Source of the DNA: Opitutales bacterium UBA7389 | GTDB taxonomy: Bacteria > Verrucomicrobiota > Verrucomicrobiia > Opitutales > Opitutaceae | Length of the DNA: 9,049 nucleotides | Assembly (NCBI GenBank): GCA_002474325.1 | Contig: DKNL01000087.1 | Span: 1 to 9,049, forward strand | Direction of reading: 5' to 3' | Shown: one piece after another, positions 7,905 to 9,049 of the stretch | How positions within the stretch are numbered: position 1 is the stretch's first letter | Layout: every line of letters begins with the position of its first letter | Position numbers and translations under genes: made by a program | The notes under the pieces: generated by a model | The model's input: the letters and a program-made list of their open reading frames with translations, nothing else | Database searches by the model: none | Told to the model about the DNA's origin: nothing

Positions 7905-8073
7905 CAAAATCGATCGCCTGTTCAAACATATCCCTATGGTTTTCTTTTTCGTGAAGGACGCAGATTGACGCTTTTTAATGAGGAACTAGAGACAGACGCT
8001 CGGTTATTGAGCTATTCAGACACCAGCTTTCTTTTTCTCTAGTGCAACGAACCTGCTAAATCTGGCTACAAAT

Positions 8074-8090
8074 TATATTCAATGAATATA
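8074..8090. repeat. 17-base perfect AT-rich palindrome
   Basis: TATATTCA-A-TGAATATA is an exact 8-base inverted repeat around one central base. It starts 61 bases beyond the aldo/keto reductase stop codon. The one-base centre cannot form a normal hairpin loop and no T-run follows, so a protein-binding site is more likely than a terminator. Confidence 0.4.
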
Positions 8091-8150
8091 TAAACGCCTG
8101 TGACGCCCGTAGGTGCCCTGTCCGCGAGCTAATAAACGAGGTATCTGCGG

Positions 8151-9049
8151 TTAGGGTACCGACTCACCTTGGGCCGCTTCCCATACAGCATACCAATCCT
8201 CCCGGTCCAGTCTGATTTCGGGGGCCTTGGACACATCCCGAATACGGTCGATCTTGTTAGTTCCTAATATGACCACAGGATTGCTAGGAACAGACAAAAT
8301 CCAGGCATAAACCAAGGCACCCACTGACGCGTTCCCATATTTCGGCGATAATTCCATCAATTTCAAGCATATGCTCATTCCGGCCTCGTTGTTTTCGCTG
8401 AAAAGGCTTCCCCCAGCTAGAGGAGACCAGGCCATGGGCCGAATGCGCTTACGCAAACATTGATCGAAAACGCCATCGTATAAAGGAGCCATCTCAAGAG
8501 GACCGAATTCGACTTGATTAGTGGAGAGACGACCATCCATCAACTGGTCGAGGGTCTCGAACTGGTGATAAGTGTAATTCGAAACACCGACGGCCTTCAC
8601 TTTACCTTGCTCAAGTAAGCAATCTAGCCCGGCAGCTGTGTCTTCCGGCGGAGTCAACCAATCCGGACGGTGGACCAAAAATAAATCGATAGACTCAATA
8701 TTCATTAAGTTCAGCGATTTTTCCACGCAGGCAACCAAGTTCTCGCTTGTTGCGTTGTAGTGCGGCAACGACACTCCAGTCTTTTCCCCCGAGGGAACAT
8801 CGATGCCTCCTTTGGTTATGATCCGCAATTGGTCTTTGAGTTTAGGATCCGCCTTGAGGGCTTCCCCGATAGCCTCCTCAACGCTATACAATCCATAGAT
8901 CTCTGCTGTATCTATGGTATCTATACAATTCTCTAGGCAAACGTTGAGCCTTTCCGCCAAAGCGGTAGCAGACGGCTTTTCTTTATCATCAAGTATTCGC
9001 CAGGTCCCGTATACGATGTCCGAAATCTCGTAACGCAATTGATCACTAT
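8151..9049 (-). CDS. Aldo/keto reductase, YdhF-like, possibly cut at the right edge
   Basis: NAD(P)H-dependent cytoplasmic oxidoreductase with the TIM-barrel fold; it interconverts a carbonyl and an alcohol, here perhaps on a sugar. Counting from the TTG at 9038, it has 295 residues with the full catalytic tetrad: Asp43 and Tyr48 (DTAEIYG), Lys76 (ITKGG) and His123 (LVHRPDW). GVSNYT (156-161), TNQVE and RPMAWSPLAGG follow, and the cofactor-binding end has VVILGTNKIDRI. Length and order resemble E. coli YdhF from memory. The frame stays open to base 9049 (…SDQ before the TTG) without a better start, so either the TTG is used or the true start is just outside; about ten further N-terminal residues would be normal. 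TAA at 8151-8153 closes it. It lies upstream of the receptor on the same strand, 424 bases apart. The substrate cannot be deduced. Confidence 0.88.
   Translation of the reverse strand, partial: SDQLRYEISDIVYGTWRILDDKEKPSATALAERLNVCLENCIDTIDTAEIYGLYSVEEAIGEALKADPKLKDQLRIITKGGIDVPSGEKTGVSLPHYNATSENLVACVEKSLNLMNIESIDLFLVHRPDWLTPPEDTAAGLDCLLEQGKVKAVGVSNYTYHQFETLDQLMDGRLSTNQVEFGPLEMAPLYDGVFDQCLRKRIRPMAWSPLAGGSLFSENNEAGMSICLKLMELSPKYGNASVGALVYAWILSVPSNPVVILGTNKIDRIRDVSKAPEIRLDREDWYAVWEAAQGESVP

Larger units (their letters stand above)
7727..8150. other. 424-base non-coding region upstream of the receptor gene
   Basis: No gene, tRNA or rRNA is recognisable on either strand. It lies between the aldo/keto reductase stop and the receptor start, both on the minus strand, and probably holds the receptor promoter and leader. 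Visible elements, in receptor reading direction: a 17-base AT-rich palindrome (8074-8090), an inverted pair GAACA/TGTTC (7902-7906, 7919-7923), the palindrome TTTCGCGAAA (7880-7889), a very AT-rich stretch (about 7821-7860), an AAGGAG box (7815-7820) with ATG-TAG behind it, and a six-codon frame (7782-7799). No GC-rich stem with a T-run was found behind the reductase. Confidence 0.6.

Noticed and set aside
7957..8106. Four copies of GACGC (7957, 7967, 7995, 8102) in the gap upstream of the receptor
   Set aside because: Five-base copies at irregular spacing of 10, 28 and 107 bases are expected by chance; this is not an iteron or CRISPR pattern.
1..9049. tRNA, rRNA, CRISPR array, insertion sequence or prophage signals
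   Set aside because: I looked through all gaps on both strands and saw no cloverleaf, repeat-spacer pattern, transposase or terminal inverted repeats.

Overview
The window looks like a carbohydrate-catabolic stretch from a marine-type member of the Verrucomicrobiota, most likely class Opitutae (Puniceicoccales/Opitutales). The strongest clue is the N-terminus of the large TonB-dependent receptor (…ELSPFTIDAD…GYQA…TLAGTRI…DIGAAISVIT…FLEDTGA…), which I recognise as characteristic of the expanded receptor families of that group. A formylglycine sulfatase next to sugar-acid genes fits the same setting. The assignment is inference from family knowledge and was not searched.

Layout, left to right. 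Positions 1-1362 (+) hold a type I sulfatase that has lost its N-terminus to the window edge. A 235-base gap follows, with hairpins and short repeats. Positions 1598-2749 (+) encode an enolase-superfamily dehydratase that matches D-galactonate dehydratase (DgoD) in length and in all five active-site positions. Convergent to it, 2813-4078 (-) encodes an MFS transporter of the anion:cation symporter (hexonate/hexuronate) type; its coding frame clearly continues upstream of the only ATG. A strong minus-strand intrinsic terminator at 4273-4310 closes the next gene, a 1129-residue TonB-dependent outer-membrane receptor at 4337-7726 (-). A 424-base non-coding stretch lies upstream of the receptor and carries a Shine-Dalgarno-like site, an ATG-TAG start-stop pair and two palindromes. 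The window closes with a YdhF-like aldo/keto reductase (8151 to about the right edge, -), which may also be cut.

How they may work together (inference): the receptor imports an oligosaccharide across the outer membrane, the exported sulfatase removes sulfate esters, the MFS protein carries a sugar acid such as galactonate across the inner membrane, the dehydratase makes 2-keto-3-deoxy-galactonate, and the aldo/keto reductase interconverts a sugar or keto-sugar. This suggests use of a sulfated, galactose-containing glycan. No glycoside hydrolase, KDGal kinase, KDPGal aldolase or SusD-like protein is in the window, so the substrate is a guess.

I do not see a clearly new biological system. The most unusual observations are the transporter that lacks a canonical start codon in front of its first membrane helix, and the odd leader of the receptor gene.
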